A DNA stretch of 64,000 nt from Pseudoruegeria aquimaris (GCF_900172235.1 NZ_FWFQ01000015.1:33811-97810), one strand, 5' to 3'. Positions 41,681 to 51,034 are shown, counted from the first letter of the stretch. Notes: generated by a model from the letters alone, not told the origin. Translations and numbers: made by a program.

Positions 41681-42517
41681 CTAGCGGCCCCGGCGGGCGG
41701 CGGCGACGATCCCGAGCAGGATCAGCGCCGGCAGGATCAGCAGTTTGAACAGGAAGACGGAAAAGATCATCAGGTAGCTGCGGATCAGCTCGTCGGCGTT
41801 TTCATAGACGCCCTCGGCGAGGTGCTGGTAGCGATCCAGCGCATCGCCGGCATCGCGGAGCGATTGCAGCCAGCCCTCCGCGGCCTCGGGGCCGGCTCCC
41901 TGGGTCTCGGGCACGGCGGCGGTGATCCGGGCGACCACGGCGCTGTGTTCGGCCCAGACGTCGGCCGTCATCCAATCCGCTATCAACCCGGCCAGCAGGT
42001 AGGCCAGCGGCAGGGCGAGGGCGAGAAGCAGCCCGTAGCGCAACAGCGTTTGTTCGACGACGCTCGCAGGCCGGGTATGCCGGGTGATCCGCCGCAGAAT
42101 CTCGCCCGCCACCGCGAGCCCCACGAGGCCCCACCCCACGGCGCCTATGGGCCCCACCGCCACCGAGATCACCCCGGTGGCGACCATGACGAGAAAGACC
42201 ATCCCGGCGATCCGCTCGATGGTGTCGTCCACCGGCTCCAGCCAGCGCAGCGGCTGGCCCGAACCCGAGACCACCAGCGCACTGCCCTCCACCTGGATTT
42301 CCTGTGCCGTCGACAGGAAAGCATTGAGCGTGCGCAGCGAAACATAGATGCCGGCAGAAGCCGTCGCGACGCTGGTGGCATAGGATTCCGCCTGCCGCGT
42401 CAGGGGGTTGCCCTTGTAGAACGTGCTGCCCAGCAGGGCGAGCGCGAGGAAGGCCAGCAGCACGGGCCAGCGCAGCTTGCGGTGGGCGGGCGCGGGCGTG
42501 TCGGAAGGTTGGGTCAT
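41681..42517 (-). CDS. Hypothetical multi-helix membrane protein
   Basis: A 278-aa inner-membrane protein of no recognised family. Hydrophobic segments: about 19-32 (LLAFLALALLGSTF), a pair at 105-140 (IAGMVFLVMVATGVISVAVG and after), 165-190 and a C-terminal one (IFSVFLFKLLILPALILLGI) ending in ARRGR. A periplasmic stretch lies between about 35 and 100. Start chosen at 42517 (MTQPSDTPAP); the longer frame is not supported. Isolated gene between two terminator-bearing regions. Confidence 0.8.
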   Translation of the reverse strand: MTQPSDTPAPAHRKLRWPVLLAFLALALLGSTFYKGNPLTRQAESYATSVATASAGIYVSLRTLNAFLSTAQEIQVEGSALVVSGSGQPLRWLEPVDDTIERIAGMVFLVMVATGVISVAVGPIGAVGWGLVGLAVAGEILRRITRHTRPASVVEQTLLRYGLLLALALPLAYLLAGLIADWMTADVWAEHSAVVARITAAVPETQGAGPEAAEGWLQSLRDAGDALDRYQHLAEGVYENADELIRSYLMIFSVFLFKLLILPALILLGIVAAARRGR

Positions 42518-42618
42518 GGCTCGATCCTCGGCGGTTTGGCCGCCTGATATGTGCGTCTTTTGCCGGCAGTTTCGGGGAACTGGCGGCAAATTCCAAAGGA
42601 AATCGGAGGCCCGCACGG

Positions 42619-42645
42619 CAAAACGCCCCGCGGGATCGCGGGGCG
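42619..42645 (-). terminator. Intrinsic terminator after the GcvT-type dehydrogenase
   Basis: Minus-strand stem GCCCCGCG / CGCGGGGC (42644-42637 with 42632-42625), 4-nt loop, followed by GTTTTG. It lies 33 nt after the stop at 42678 and separates that gene from the membrane-protein gene. Confidence 0.75.
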
Positions 42646-42677
42646 CCTGTTTGGTTGGCTCATAGGGCGTCGGGCCG

Positions 42678-45293
42678 TCAGCCGTCCACGCGGATGGTGG
42701 TGTTCTTCGGATCGTATGGGCTGTCTTCCACCACCTCGGCATCCCAGAGCTGATCGAACATCTTCACCTTCAGCTTCGTGCCCACCTCGGCGAGTTCGGG
42801 CTTCACGTAGCCCATGCCGATGGATTTGCCGAAATGCACCGAATAGCCGCCGGAGGTGAGCCGCCCGACGCGCTCATCGCCGAGATAGAGCGCTTCGCGG
42901 CCCCAGGGATCGGCATCCGCCGGGCCATCCACCAGCAGCGTGACGCATTTGGAGCGGATGCCCTTGGCCAGCATCGCTTCCTTGCCGAAGAACGCCTTCT
43001 CCAGATCGATGAAGCGATCCAGCCCGGCCTCGGCGGGGGTGGCGTCGCGGCCCAGTTCGGTGCCGAAGGCGCGGTAGCTTTTCTCCTGCCGCAGCCAGTT
43101 CTGCGCCCGCGCGCCCACGAGGCGCATGCCGTGCTTCTCACCGGCCGCCAGAAGCGCGTTCCAGAGGTAGCGCTGCATCTCGATCGGGTGGTGCAACTCC
43201 CAGCCCAGTTCGCCGGTGTAGGCCACGCGGATCGCGTTCACCGGGCACATGCCCAGCTCGATCTGGCGCGCCGAGAGCCACGGGAAGCGCTTGTTGGAGA
43301 GCGCGGTGTCCGGATCTGGGTCCTTGATCAGTTCCTTCAGCACGTCGCGGGATTTCGGCCCGGCGATGGCGAAGACGCCGTGCTGGCTGGTGACGTCATG
43401 GATGACGACGGGGGCGCCATGCTCGGCGGTGAAATCCTCGGCCGCCTTGCGCAGGTAATCGGCGTCATAGGCCGTCCAGGCGCCGGCGGAGACGAGGTAG
43501 TAGCTCTGCTCGCCCAAGCGCACGATGGTATATTCGGTGCGCGTGGTGCCGGCTTCGGTGAGCGCGTAGGTCAGGTTGATACGGCCCACCTTGGGCAGAC
43601 GGTTGCAGGTGAACCAATCCAGAAACGCCGTCGCGCCCGCGCCGGTGACGGTGTGCTTGGTGAAGGCGGTGGCGTCGATCAGGCCGACCCCGTGGCGGAT
43701 GGCCTCGGCCTCCTGGCGGGCGAACTCCCACCAGCCGCCGCGCCGGAAGGAGCGGCTGTCGTGATCGGAGAAGCCTTGGATGGGCTGCACCTCGGACTGA
43801 CCGAGGATGGCGCCTGCCCCGTGGGGGGGCGCAGAGCGCCCGCCCTGGGGGGCGGGGCGGGCGCCATCCGTGCCGCTTTGCGCCACGGATGATTTCGGCT
43901 CCACCGCGTAGTAGTTCGGCCGTTCCCAGCCGTTCACGCAGCCGAACTGCGCACCAAGAGCGGCCTGCGCATCGTAGACGGGCGCGGTGCGCAGCGGGCG
44001 ACAGGCTTCGCGCTCTTCGTCCGGGTGGTGCAGGATGTAGACGTGCTCGTAGCACTCCTCGTTCTTGCGCGCGGCGTATTCCGTCGTCATCCAGCTGCCG
44101 TAGCGCTTGGGGTCGAGGGAGGCCATGTCGATCTCGGCCTCGCCTTCCACCATCATCTGGGCAAGGTAGTAGCCGGTGCCGCCGGCGGCCGTGATCCCGA
44201 AGGAGAAGCCCTCCGCCAGCCACATGTTGCGCAGGCCCGGCGCCGGGCCGACGAGCGGATTGCCGTCGGGCGTGTAGCAGATCGGGCCGTTGAAATCGTC
44301 TTTCAGGCCCACCGTCTCCGTGGAGGGGATGCGGTGGATCATCGACATGTATTCCTCTTCGATCCGCTCCAGGTCGAGCGGGAAGAGATCGGCCCGGAAG
44401 CTGTCCGGCACGCCGTATTCGAAGCGCGCGGGCGCACCGCGCTCGTAGGGGCCAAGAATCCAGCCGCCGCGCTCTTCGCGCACGTACCACTTGGCATCCG
44501 CGTCGCGCAGCACCGGGTGCTCGCCGTGGGTCTTGCGATACTCCACCAGCGCCGGATCGGGCTCGGTGACGATGAACTGGTGCTCAACGGGAATGGCCGG
44601 GATCTTGATGCCCAGAAGCTGCGCGGTGCGCTGTGCGTGGTTGCCGGTGCAGGTCACCACGTGCTCGGCCCGGATCTCGAAGGTCTCCTCGGACGGCACG
44701 AGATTGCCGCCCTTCTCCACCATGACCCTGCCGCGCACGATCCACTCGGAGCCCGTCCACTCGTAGCCGTCCACCTGGCGCTTGCGGATCACCTCCACGC
44801 CGCGCTGGCGTGCGCCCTTGGCCATGGCCATGGTCACGTCGGCCGGGTTGATGTAGCCGTCGGTGGGGTGGTAGATCGCGCCTTCGAGATCCTCGGTGCG
44901 CACCAGCGGCCAGCGCTCCTTGATCTGCGCCGGCGTCAGCCATTCGTAGGGCACGCCGCAGGTCTCCGCCGTGGTGGCATAGACCATGTATTCATCCATC
45001 CGCGCCTTGCTCTGCGCCATGCGCAGGTTGCCGACGATGGAGAAGCCCGCGTTCAGGCCGGTTTCGGCCTCCAGCGTCTTGTAGAACTCCACCGAATACT
45101 GATGGATGTGCGTCGTCGCGTAGGACATGTTGAACAGCGGAAGCAGGCCGGCCGCATGCCAGGTGGAGCCCGACGTCAGCTCATCGCGCTCCAGAAGGAC
45201 GACATCCTGCCACCCGGCCTTCGCCAGATGGTAGGCAACCGAGGCCCCGATGGCGCCACCGCCAACGACCAATGCTTTCACGTGGGTTTTCAT
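42678..45293 (-). CDS. FAD-dependent dehydrogenase with GcvT domain (dimethylglycine/sarcosine type)
   Basis: An 871-aa two-domain flavoenzyme like dimethylglycine or sarcosine dehydrogenases, oxidising N-methyl groups and passing formaldehyde to tetrahydrofolate. N-terminal FAD fold GGGAIGASVAYHLAKAG and LTSGSTWHAAGLLP with the His that carries covalent FAD in relatives; C-terminal aminomethyltransferase-like domain (about 520-865) with RVAYTGELGWELHHP and GYVKPELAEVGT. Residues about 468-498 (QSGTDGARPAPQGGRSAPPH and flanks) are an in-frame insertion made by a type B palindromic repeat. Precise substrate cannot be told. Confidence 0.92.
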   Translation of the reverse strand: MKTHVKALVVGGGAIGASVAYHLAKAGWQDVVLLERDELTSGSTWHAAGLLPLFNMSYATTHIHQYSVEFYKTLEAETGLNAGFSIVGNLRMAQSKARMDEYMVYATTAETCGVPYEWLTPAQIKERWPLVRTEDLEGAIYHPTDGYINPADVTMAMAKGARQRGVEVIRKRQVDGYEWTGSEWIVRGRVMVEKGGNLVPSEETFEIRAEHVVTCTGNHAQRTAQLLGIKIPAIPVEHQFIVTEPDPALVEYRKTHGEHPVLRDADAKWYVREERGGWILGPYERGAPARFEYGVPDSFRADLFPLDLERIEEEYMSMIHRIPSTETVGLKDDFNGPICYTPDGNPLVGPAPGLRNMWLAEGFSFGITAAGGTGYYLAQMMVEGEAEIDMASLDPKRYGSWMTTEYAARKNEECYEHVYILHHPDEEREACRPLRTAPVYDAQAALGAQFGCVNGWERPNYYAVEPKSSVAQSGTDGARPAPQGGRSAPPHGAGAILGQSEVQPIQGFSDHDSRSFRRGGWWEFARQEAEAIRHGVGLIDATAFTKHTVTGAGATAFLDWFTCNRLPKVGRINLTYALTEAGTTRTEYTIVRLGEQSYYLVSAGAWTAYDADYLRKAAEDFTAEHGAPVVIHDVTSQHGVFAIAGPKSRDVLKELIKDPDPDTALSNKRFPWLSARQIELGMCPVNAIRVAYTGELGWELHHPIEMQRYLWNALLAAGEKHGMRLVGARAQNWLRQEKSYRAFGTELGRDATPAEAGLDRFIDLEKAFFGKEAMLAKGIRSKCVTLLVDGPADADPWGREALYLGDERVGRLTSGGYSVHFGKSIGMGYVKPELAEVGTKLKVKMFDQLWDAEVVEDSPYDPKNTTIRVDG
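43809..43865 (-). repeat. Type B-like palindromic repeat inside the GcvT-type dehydrogenase
   Basis: Arms GGCGCCTGCCCCG (43809-43821) and CGGGGCGGGCGCC (43853-43865) pair at 12 of 13 positions; inner hairpin GGGCGC-AGA-GCGCCC (43827-43841). The architecture is that of 36693-36765 and 51939-52016. It is read in frame as part of the enzyme. Confidence 0.75.
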
Positions 45294-45409
45294 AGGCTTT
45301 CCCTGCTTTCAGGCGTTCGCGCAGATCATCGCAGATTCTGCGCCCTACCCGAAAGAGAAGCCCGACCGAATTTTCGGCAAAACCGACGCGCGCGCAGGCC
45401 GGTTTCGGC

Positions 45410-45769
45410 TCAGTCCTTGTCGGCCTTGCAGGATTTGAAGCCCCGCTCCGAGGAACAGGCGAACACCGTGGGCTCGGGCTTGACCGCGGCCGGCTCGCCA
45501 CCCATCCCGAAGCGGCTGAAGAAACTGCCTTTTTCGCCGCTGTCCGGCGCGGCCTGCGCGGCGGTTTCCTCGACGGCGCGCAGCTCCTGCAGCCCGGCCT
45601 CCGCCGCATCCCAGCGGCTGAGCGCCTGCGCCTTCACGAGCGCCGCGTAGTCGGAGACGGTGAAGGCCTCACCCTGCTGCGCGGCCAGCGCCTGCCGGCG
45701 GGAAAAATCCACGGCTGCCACGGTAAACCCCATGATGATCACGAAAATGGCCATGAACCCGATGCGCAC
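45410..45769 (-). CDS. Hypothetical membrane-anchored protein
   Basis: A 119-residue protein with one N-terminal hydrophobic helix (about 5-20, MAIFVIIMGFTVAAV) and a soluble tail, so probably bitopic or exported. The tail has a helical QALSRWDAAEAGLQELRAVE segment, a Gly/Ser/Phe-rich middle and a C-terminal Cys pair (ACSSERGFKSC). Start is GTG at 45769, eight bases after AGGAG. No family recognised. It lies upstream of, and in the same direction as, the GcvT-type dehydrogenase (116-nt gap). Confidence 0.72.
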   Translation of the reverse strand: MRIGFMAIFVIIMGFTVAAVDFSRRQALAAQQGEAFTVSDYAALVKAQALSRWDAAEAGLQELRAVEETAAQAAPDSGEKGSFFSRFGMGGEPAAVKPEPTVFACSSERGFKSCKADKD

Positions 45770-45959
45770 GGATCTGCTCCTGTCAAAACTGTTCCGGCCC
45801 TCTGGCTAGCGCCGGATTCGGGCGGATTTGGGAAGGGCTCCCGGCAATCCCGTGGCGGATGTGACGCGATGTCCGGCCGGGCGCGGCGCGCGGAGATGCT
45901 TGTTTCACCCCCCTGCCCTGCGCTAGAGGTGCGCCAGCAAAAGCAACGGGGCCGAGGCC

Positions 45960-46805
45960 ATGCAAACCACGCAAACCGTTCAGGAAACCCGCGCCGCCCT
46001 CGCCAGCCTGCGCAGCGGCGGCAAACGGCTGGCGCTGGTGCCGACGATGGGCTTCCTGCACGAAGGCCACCTGTCGCTGATCCGCCGCGCCAAGGCCGAG
46101 GCCGACGTGGTGGCGGTGTCGATCTTCGTCAATCCCACGCAGTTCGGTGATCCGGCCGACCTTGAGAAATACCCGCGCGACACCGAGCGCGATCTGGCGC
46201 TGCTGAAGGCCGAAGGCGTGGATCTCGTGTTCATGCCCGAGGTGGCCGACGTCTATTTCGAGGACTCCGAAACCATCGTCGAAACCACGCGGCTGGCCAA
46301 CATGATGCACGGCGCGGTGCGCCCCGGGCATTTCCGGGGCGTGACGACCGTGGTGACGATGCTCTTCAACATCATCCAGCCCGATGTCGCCGTCTTCGGC
46401 GAGAAGGATTTCCAGCAGCTCGCGGTGATCCGGCGCATGGTGCGCGATCTGCACATCCCGGTCGAGATCATCGGCGGCCGCACCTGCCGCGAGGCGGACG
46501 GGCTGGCCATGTCATCGCGCAACGTGCGGCTGACGCCGGAGGACCGCGCCGCGGCGGTGGTGCTGAACCGCGCTCTCGACATGGCCGAACGGCTCGTGCG
46601 GGACGGGGTGACGGCCTCCGCGCTGAAGGCCGCCGTCGCCGCCCATATCGAAGCCGAGCCCCGCGCCACGCTGCGCGCGGTGGACATCTGCGATCCCGAC
46701 AGCCTCGCCGAGCTCAGCGGCCCCGTCACCGGCCCCGCCGCCCTGATGATCTCCGCCGAATTCGGCGGTATCCTGTTGATCGACCAAAGGGTCGCCACCC
46801 CCTGA
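45960..46805 (+). CDS. panC: Pantothenate synthetase
   Basis: ATP-dependent condensation of pantoate with beta-alanine. The 281-aa protein has the HIGH-like LVPTMGFLHEGHLSLIRRAK (H34, H37), VSIFVNPTQFGDP, the EKDFQQLAVIRRMVRDL region and the MSSRNVRL (KMSKS-like) loop. panB follows 33 nt later, giving a panC-panB operon; coaBC of the same pathway is at 57.9-59.1 kb. The 190-nt gap upstream (45770-45959) shows no gene. Confidence 0.97.
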   Translation: MQTTQTVQETRAALASLRSGGKRLALVPTMGFLHEGHLSLIRRAKAEADVVAVSIFVNPTQFGDPADLEKYPRDTERDLALLKAEGVDLVFMPEVADVYFEDSETIVETTRLANMMHGAVRPGHFRGVTTVVTMLFNIIQPDVAVFGEKDFQQLAVIRRMVRDLHIPVEIIGGRTCREADGLAMSSRNVRLTPEDRAAAVVLNRALDMAERLVRDGVTASALKAAVAAHIEAEPRATLRAVDICDPDSLAELSGPVTGPAALMISAEFGGILLIDQRVATP

Positions 46806-46838
46806 CCCTCACCAAGGCCTAGGGCCGAAAGGAAAGAG

Positions 46839-47648
46839 ATGTCCAAGCAAACCCGGATCCGCCGCACCACCGTGCCCCAGATCGCCGCGCGCAAGGGGGG
46901 CGAGCCGATCGTCTCGCTCACCTCCTACCACGCCCACACCGCCGCCATCGTGGATCGCCACGTCGATTTCATCCTCGTCGGTGACAGCCTCGGCATGGTG
47001 ATGCACGGCATGGAAAGCACCGTGGGCGTCCCGCTCGATCTGATGATCATGCACGGAAAGGCCGTGGTGCGCGGCACCAAGAAGGCGCTCGTGGTGGTGG
47101 ACATGCCCTTCGGCACCTACGAGGAAAGCCCGGCCATGGCCTTCCGCAATGCCGCGAAGATCATGAAGGAGACCCAATGCGGCGCGGTGAAGCTGGAAGG
47201 CGGCGCCCGCATGGCCGAGACCATCCGCTTCCTCACCGAACGCGGCATCCCGGTGATGGCCCATATCGGCCTCACCCCGCAGAGCTCCCACGTGATGGGC
47301 GGCTTCAAGACGCAAGGCCGGGACGAAGAGACCTGGGCGCTGCACGAAGCCGATGCCAAGGCCGTGTCGGACGCCGGGGCCTTCGCCGTGGTGCTCGAAG
47401 GCATGGTGGAGCCCCTGGCCGCTAAGATCACGAGGCAGATCCCGATCCCGACCATCGGCATCGGCGCCTCGGTGGAGTGCGACGGCCAGATCCTCGTCTT
47501 GGAAGACATGCTGGGCCTGAACGAGTGGACGCCGAAATTCGTCAAGGTTTACGGCCAGTTGGGCCCGATGATCGAGCAGGCGGTGGAGGCCTACGCCAAG
47601 GACGTGCGCACGCGCAGCTTCCCCACCGAGGATGAAGTCTACCGCTGA
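46839..47648 (+). CDS. panB: 3-methyl-2-oxobutanoate hydroxymethyltransferase
   Basis: Transfers a hydroxymethyl group from methylene-THF to ketoisovalerate, the first pantothenate step. The 269-aa barrel protein shows [33 protein letters not shown] with the magnesium Asp, [12 protein letters not shown] and [21 protein letters not shown] strong terminator follows. Confidence 0.97.
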   Translation: MSKQTRIRRTTVPQIAARKGGEPIVSLTSYHAHTAAIVDRHVDFILVGDSLGMVMHGMESTVGVPLDLMIMHGKAVVRGTKKALVVVDMPFGTYEESPAMAFRNAAKIMKETQCGAVKLEGGARMAETIRFLTERGIPVMAHIGLTPQSSHVMGGFKTQGRDEETWALHEADAKAVSDAGAFAVVLEGMVEPLAAKITRQIPIPTIGIGASVECDGQILVLEDMLGLNEWTPKFVKVYGQLGPMIEQAVEAYAKDVRTRSFPTEDEVYR

Positions 47649-47683
47649 AGCGGGCTGAAACGCACAATCCGTGACAGAATGAA

Positions 47684-47712
47684 GCCGCCGGGCACACGCC
47701 CGGCGGTTTTTC
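47684..47712 (+). terminator. Intrinsic terminator of panCB
   Basis: Nine-bp stem CCGCCGGGC / GCCCGGCGG (47685-47693, 47698-47706) followed by five T. Located 37 nt after the panB stop. Confidence 0.9.
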
Positions 47713-47746
47713 ATTCGCGAATTTCAGACATCACGGGAGGCCCATT

Positions 47747-48380
47747 ATGGCCAAGCTCAAACTCTCCGACGCCGCCGAAACCATGCGCCAGATCTATTGC
47801 GATCCGGCCGCCGCCGAGGTGGAGGTCAGCCTCGATATCCGCGGCGTGCAGGTCTATTTCCTGAAGAACGGCACACTGGTGATCCCCGGCACCAACGAGT
47901 TTTCGGATTGGTTCGAGTTCAACTTCGATGTGTTCGGCACCGAGGGCCACGGGTTTGAAGTGGCCCAAGGCGACAGCGGCGCGGTCTGGCACGCGGGCTT
48001 TCTGGAGCACGCGCAGACCGTCTTCAGCTTCGCCAAGCCGCTGAAACCGAAGTTCATCATCGGCCACTCTCTCGGCGCGGCCTCGGCGCAGATCGTCGGC
48101 TCCTCGCTGCGGATCCCCACCATCGCCTTCGCCTCGCCCCGCACCAACCGCGGCGAGAAACGCTTCTCCGGCGCAGGCTGGGTGCTGAACATCTGCCGGG
48201 TGGACGATACCGTCTGCCAAGTGCCGCCCCCCCTTCATGGGCTTCCAGCACGTGGGCAGCGTGCGCTGGCTGATGCCGAGCGAGGCCAACCCGGGGCAGG
48301 ATCACCGCATCCACGAATACATCGACTGCATGGCGCTGGAGCACAACGCCAAGCGCATCGAACGCCAGTGGCCGCGCTGA
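47747..48380 (+). pseudogene. Lipase-like alpha/beta hydrolase with frameshift in a C7 run
   Basis: A class-3-lipase-like protein: KPKFIIGHSLGAASAQIVGS carries the nucleophile elbow GHSLG, preceded by GDSGAVWHAGFLEHAQ and followed by IAFASPRTNRGEKRF and RVDDTVCQVPP. The frame then breaks at a run of seven C (48227-48233): the open frame goes on to 48490 in low-complexity Arg/Pro sequence, whereas one C fewer gives FMGFQHVGSVRWLMPSEANP and a sensible end (IERQWPR) at 48380, total about 210 aa. The gene may be phase-variable, inactivated, or miscalled in sequencing. Start ATG follows GGGAGG. Confidence 0.75.
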
Positions 48381-48386
48381 CGCCGC

Positions 48387-48524
48387 TCAGGCCGCCGTGC
48401 GATACTCCACCCAAAGCGCGCAACGCGCGGCCTCCGACGCCTCGGCAGCAGGCAGCGGGCATTCGGCCCGCAGCCAGACCCCTGCCATGATCGCAAGCAG
48501 CAGAACCACCGGTTTGAGCGCCAT
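48387..48524 (-). CDS. Small exported peptide (45 aa)
   Basis: An ATG at 48524 with AGGGAGG five to six bases upstream opens a 45-codon frame: a hydrophobic, signal-like N terminus (MALKPVVLLLAIMAGVWL) and a short tail with two Cys (RAECPLPAAEA and EAARCALWVEY). It converges on the lipase-like gene (6 nt after its restored stop). No family known. Support is the strong ribosome site and signal-like segment; it could also be a short membrane peptide. Confidence 0.55.
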   Translation of the reverse strand: MALKPVVLLLAIMAGVWLRAECPLPAAEASEAARCALWVEYRTAA

Positions 48525-48599
48525 CCGCGCCTCCCTGCGCCTTGTCACTGGGGGTGATACGGCGCGGGCGGGGCTTTCCGTCGCTGCGGGCGGTGAACC

Positions 48600-49205
48600 T
48601 CAGAAAACGCGCGGAAAACCCGCGTCCGCCTCGGCGCTGCCGACCTGATGCCATGCCGCCTCGTCGAGCGCATGCCCGAGCTTCACGGACAACCCCTTGA
48701 AATTCGGGCGTTCTATGCTCCAAAGCAGCAGATTCTCGCGCCGGGCGCCGGAGAAATAGTCCAGAACATCCAGATGATGTTCGAACCAGTCGCGCCGCCA
48801 CTTGTCGAGCACGGCGTGCCGGTGCGGCAGGCCGTGGTGCTTGCGGTAGCTTTGCAGATACACCCCCTCGGCGTGGCGTGCGCGGCTGCGCAACCAGGTT
48901 TCCACGTCCCGCGTATTCAACACGAACAGGGCCTTCGGGTAGGCCTCGTGGAGCGCGCGGAACTCCCGAAACCCCTCGATGCAGGTTTCATCGTCCACCA
49001 GTTCCATATCGGTGAACACGTCGAAATCGGCCCAGCCGCCCAGGGGGCGCCGCCCTTCAGCGATGTCCTGCTTCAGATCCTTTGCGAGCTGGCCGAACTC
49101 CCAATGGGCGGCGCGGTAGCCGTGGTGCTCGAGGAAACGCGCGATGGCGCGCGTGCCGCACCTGTTGAACCCGATCTGAAATACCTTGCGGCGCTTGGCT
49201 GCCAT
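48600..49205 (-). CDS. Sulfotransferase-family protein
   Basis: A 201-aa protein with the sulfotransferase P-loop-like start KVFQIGFNRCGTRAIARFLE and ALFVLNTRDVETWLRSRARH, where RD and the later Ser/Arg residues would hold the 3'-phosphate of PAPS. It belongs to the small cytosolic-type sulfotransferase-like group common in Rhodobacterales, not close to the one in the nuo operon. Start at 49205 (MAAKRRKV). Acceptor unknown. Confidence 0.82.
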   Translation of the reverse strand: MAAKRRKVFQIGFNRCGTRAIARFLEHHGYRAAHWEFGQLAKDLKQDIAEGRRPLGGWADFDVFTDMELVDDETCIEGFREFRALHEAYPKALFVLNTRDVETWLRSRARHAEGVYLQSYRKHHGLPHRHAVLDKWRRDWFEHHLDVLDYFSGARRENLLLWSIERPNFKGLSVKLGHALDEAAWHQVGSAEADAGFPRVF

Positions 49206-49331
49206 GGGCGACCTCCGGTGGCTCGCTCGCGGGCCAATCGCCCGCCGTCCTGCTCGTTGAAAACCGGCCTCGAAGGCCAATTCCGCTAAAATCGTCAGGA
49301 GTTTACGCGCTGCACCGGTGGCTGTCACGCC

Positions 49332-50318
49332 CTAGAGCATGGACGGCACCACCTGATCGGGGGGCCGATGGCCGTCTTCGAAGGTCTTGATGTTGATGAT
49401 GACCTTCTCGCCCATCTCGATCCGCCCTTCCTCGGTGGCCGAGCCCATGTGCGGCAGCAGGATCACGTTGGGCAGATCCGCCAGCCGCGGGTTCACCATC
49501 TGGCCCTTCTCGTAGACGTCCAGCGCCGCCCCGGCGATCTCTCCGGCCCGCAGGGCACGGGTGAGCGCGGCCTCGTCGATCACCTCTCCGCGCGAGGTAT
49601 TCACGATCACGGAGGTGGGCTTCATCAGCTTCAGCCGGCGGGCGTTCACGAGGTGGAAGGTGGCCGGTGTATGCGGGCAGTTCACCGAGAGGATGTCCAC
49701 CCGGCTGATCATCTGGTCGAGGCTTTCCCAGTAGGTGGCCTCGAGGCTTTCCTCGATGTCGCGGTGCAGCCTGCGGCGGTTGTGGTAGTGGATCTGCATC
49801 CCGAAGGCCCTGGCGCGCTTGGCCACGGCCTGGCCGATCCGGCCCATCCCGAGGATGCCGAGCCGTTTCCCGGCGACGCGGTGGCCCAGCATGCCGGTCG
49901 GCGCCCAGCCGTCCCAGCCGCCGTCCTGCACCATGCGCACGCCCTCCACGAGGCGGCGCTTCAGGCCGATGATGAGCGCGATCGCCATGTCGGCGGTGTC
50001 ATCGGTCAGCACGTCGGGCGTGTTGGACACGAGAATGCCCCGCTGCCGCGCCGTCTGGACATCGATGTGATCCACGCCCGCGCCGTAGCTTGCAATGAGT
50101 TTCAGCCGCTCCCCGGCCTGCCCCAGCATCCCGCCGTCGATCGTGTCGGTGATCGTGGGCACCAGCACGTCGGCCCGTTGCATCGCCTCCACGATCTCGC
50201 GTTTCGACATCGGCGTATCGTCCTCGCGCAGTTCGACGTCGAAGAGCTCCTTCATGCGGGTCTCGACGACCTCCGGCAACCGTCGCGTGACGACAACACT
50301 CAGGCGTTTGGATGGCAT
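49332..50318 (-). CDS. D-2-hydroxyacid dehydrogenase (glyoxylate/hydroxypyruvate reductase type)
   Basis: A 328-aa NAD(P)-dependent reductase. Rossmann motif RLGILGMGRIGQAVAKRA, catalytic Arg in VNTSRGEVIDEAAL (Arg at the start of the following ALRAGE region), Glu in DVYEKGQ and His in VILLPHMGSATEE. The IASYGAGVDHIDVQTARQRG stretch is typical of GyaR/formate-dehydrogenase-like members. The physiological substrate, likely glyoxylate or hydroxypyruvate, is inferred. Confidence 0.92.
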   Translation of the reverse strand: MPSKRLSVVVTRRLPEVVETRMKELFDVELREDDTPMSKREIVEAMQRADVLVPTITDTIDGGMLGQAGERLKLIASYGAGVDHIDVQTARQRGILVSNTPDVLTDDTADMAIALIIGLKRRLVEGVRMVQDGGWDGWAPTGMLGHRVAGKRLGILGMGRIGQAVAKRARAFGMQIHYHNRRRLHRDIEESLEATYWESLDQMISRVDILSVNCPHTPATFHLVNARRLKLMKPTSVIVNTSRGEVIDEAALTRALRAGEIAGAALDVYEKGQMVNPRLADLPNVILLPHMGSATEEGRIEMGEKVIINIKTFEDGHRPPDQVVPSML

Positions 50319-50460
50319 TGGCAGCTTCCCTTTTCTTCCAATCGCTCGCGGCAGGTGCCACACTGCCCGCTAGCGACGGCGGGCACAAGAACCCGCCGCA
50401 TGGTTTGAGGGTCCGGCGAGCAATTTTCTTTCGCCGACAGGTTTGAAGTGTGGAGGCAGG

Positions 50461-50961
50461 ATGCGGCTTCAAGCGCGCGCCATCTTCGTGGCGAGTATGA
50501 TTTCCCTGTTTTGCACCGGCTCATGGGCCGAGGAACGCGGCCCCGTGACCAATCTTCCGATTCCCCGGTTCGTCTCGATGAAGGCTGGCGAGGCCAACGT
50601 GCGGCGCGGACCGAGCCTGACGCACCGCATCGACTGGGTGTTCAAGCGCCGTGACATGCCGCTGGAGATCACCGGCGAATACGGCCACTGGCGCCGGGTG
50701 CGCGATCGCGAGGGCGCGGGTGGCTGGGTGCACTACGCGATGCTCTCGGGCACGCGCACGGTGATCGTCGAGCAGGATCTCCTCGCCCTGCGCGCCCGCC
50801 CCGACGAACGCAGCCCGGAAACCGTGCGGCTGGAGGCCGGCGTGATCGCCCGGCTGGGCGAATGCACCGAAACATGGTGCCGGCTCTCCGCCGAGGGCTA
50901 TCGCGGCTGGGCGCCGAAATCGGCGCTCTGGGGCGTCAAACCCGACGAGATCCGCGAATAG
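50461..50961 (+). CDS. Exported SH3-domain protein
   Basis: A 166-aa periplasmic protein with a signal peptide (about 1-22, ending SWAEE) and two SH3-like repeats: VSMKAGEANVRRGPSLTHRI with ITGEYGHWRRVRD and GGWVHYAMLSG, then LALRARPDERSPETVRLEAG with WCRLSAEGYRGWAPKSALWG. Such domains bind peptidoglycan or proteins. Start at 50461 follows GGAGG. One Cys pair (GECTETWC). Confidence 0.88.
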   Translation: MRLQARAIFVASMISLFCTGSWAEERGPVTNLPIPRFVSMKAGEANVRRGPSLTHRIDWVFKRRDMPLEITGEYGHWRRVRDREGAGGWVHYAMLSGTRTVIVEQDLLALRARPDERSPETVRLEAGVIARLGECTETWCRLSAEGYRGWAPKSALWGVKPDEIRE

Positions 50962-51034
50962 GCGCAGGCTTGCGGCCCACAGGCCGCCTGCGCTATGCCG
51001 CCGCCTGAAGCCAAACTCCGCGGCGGGGATCGGG

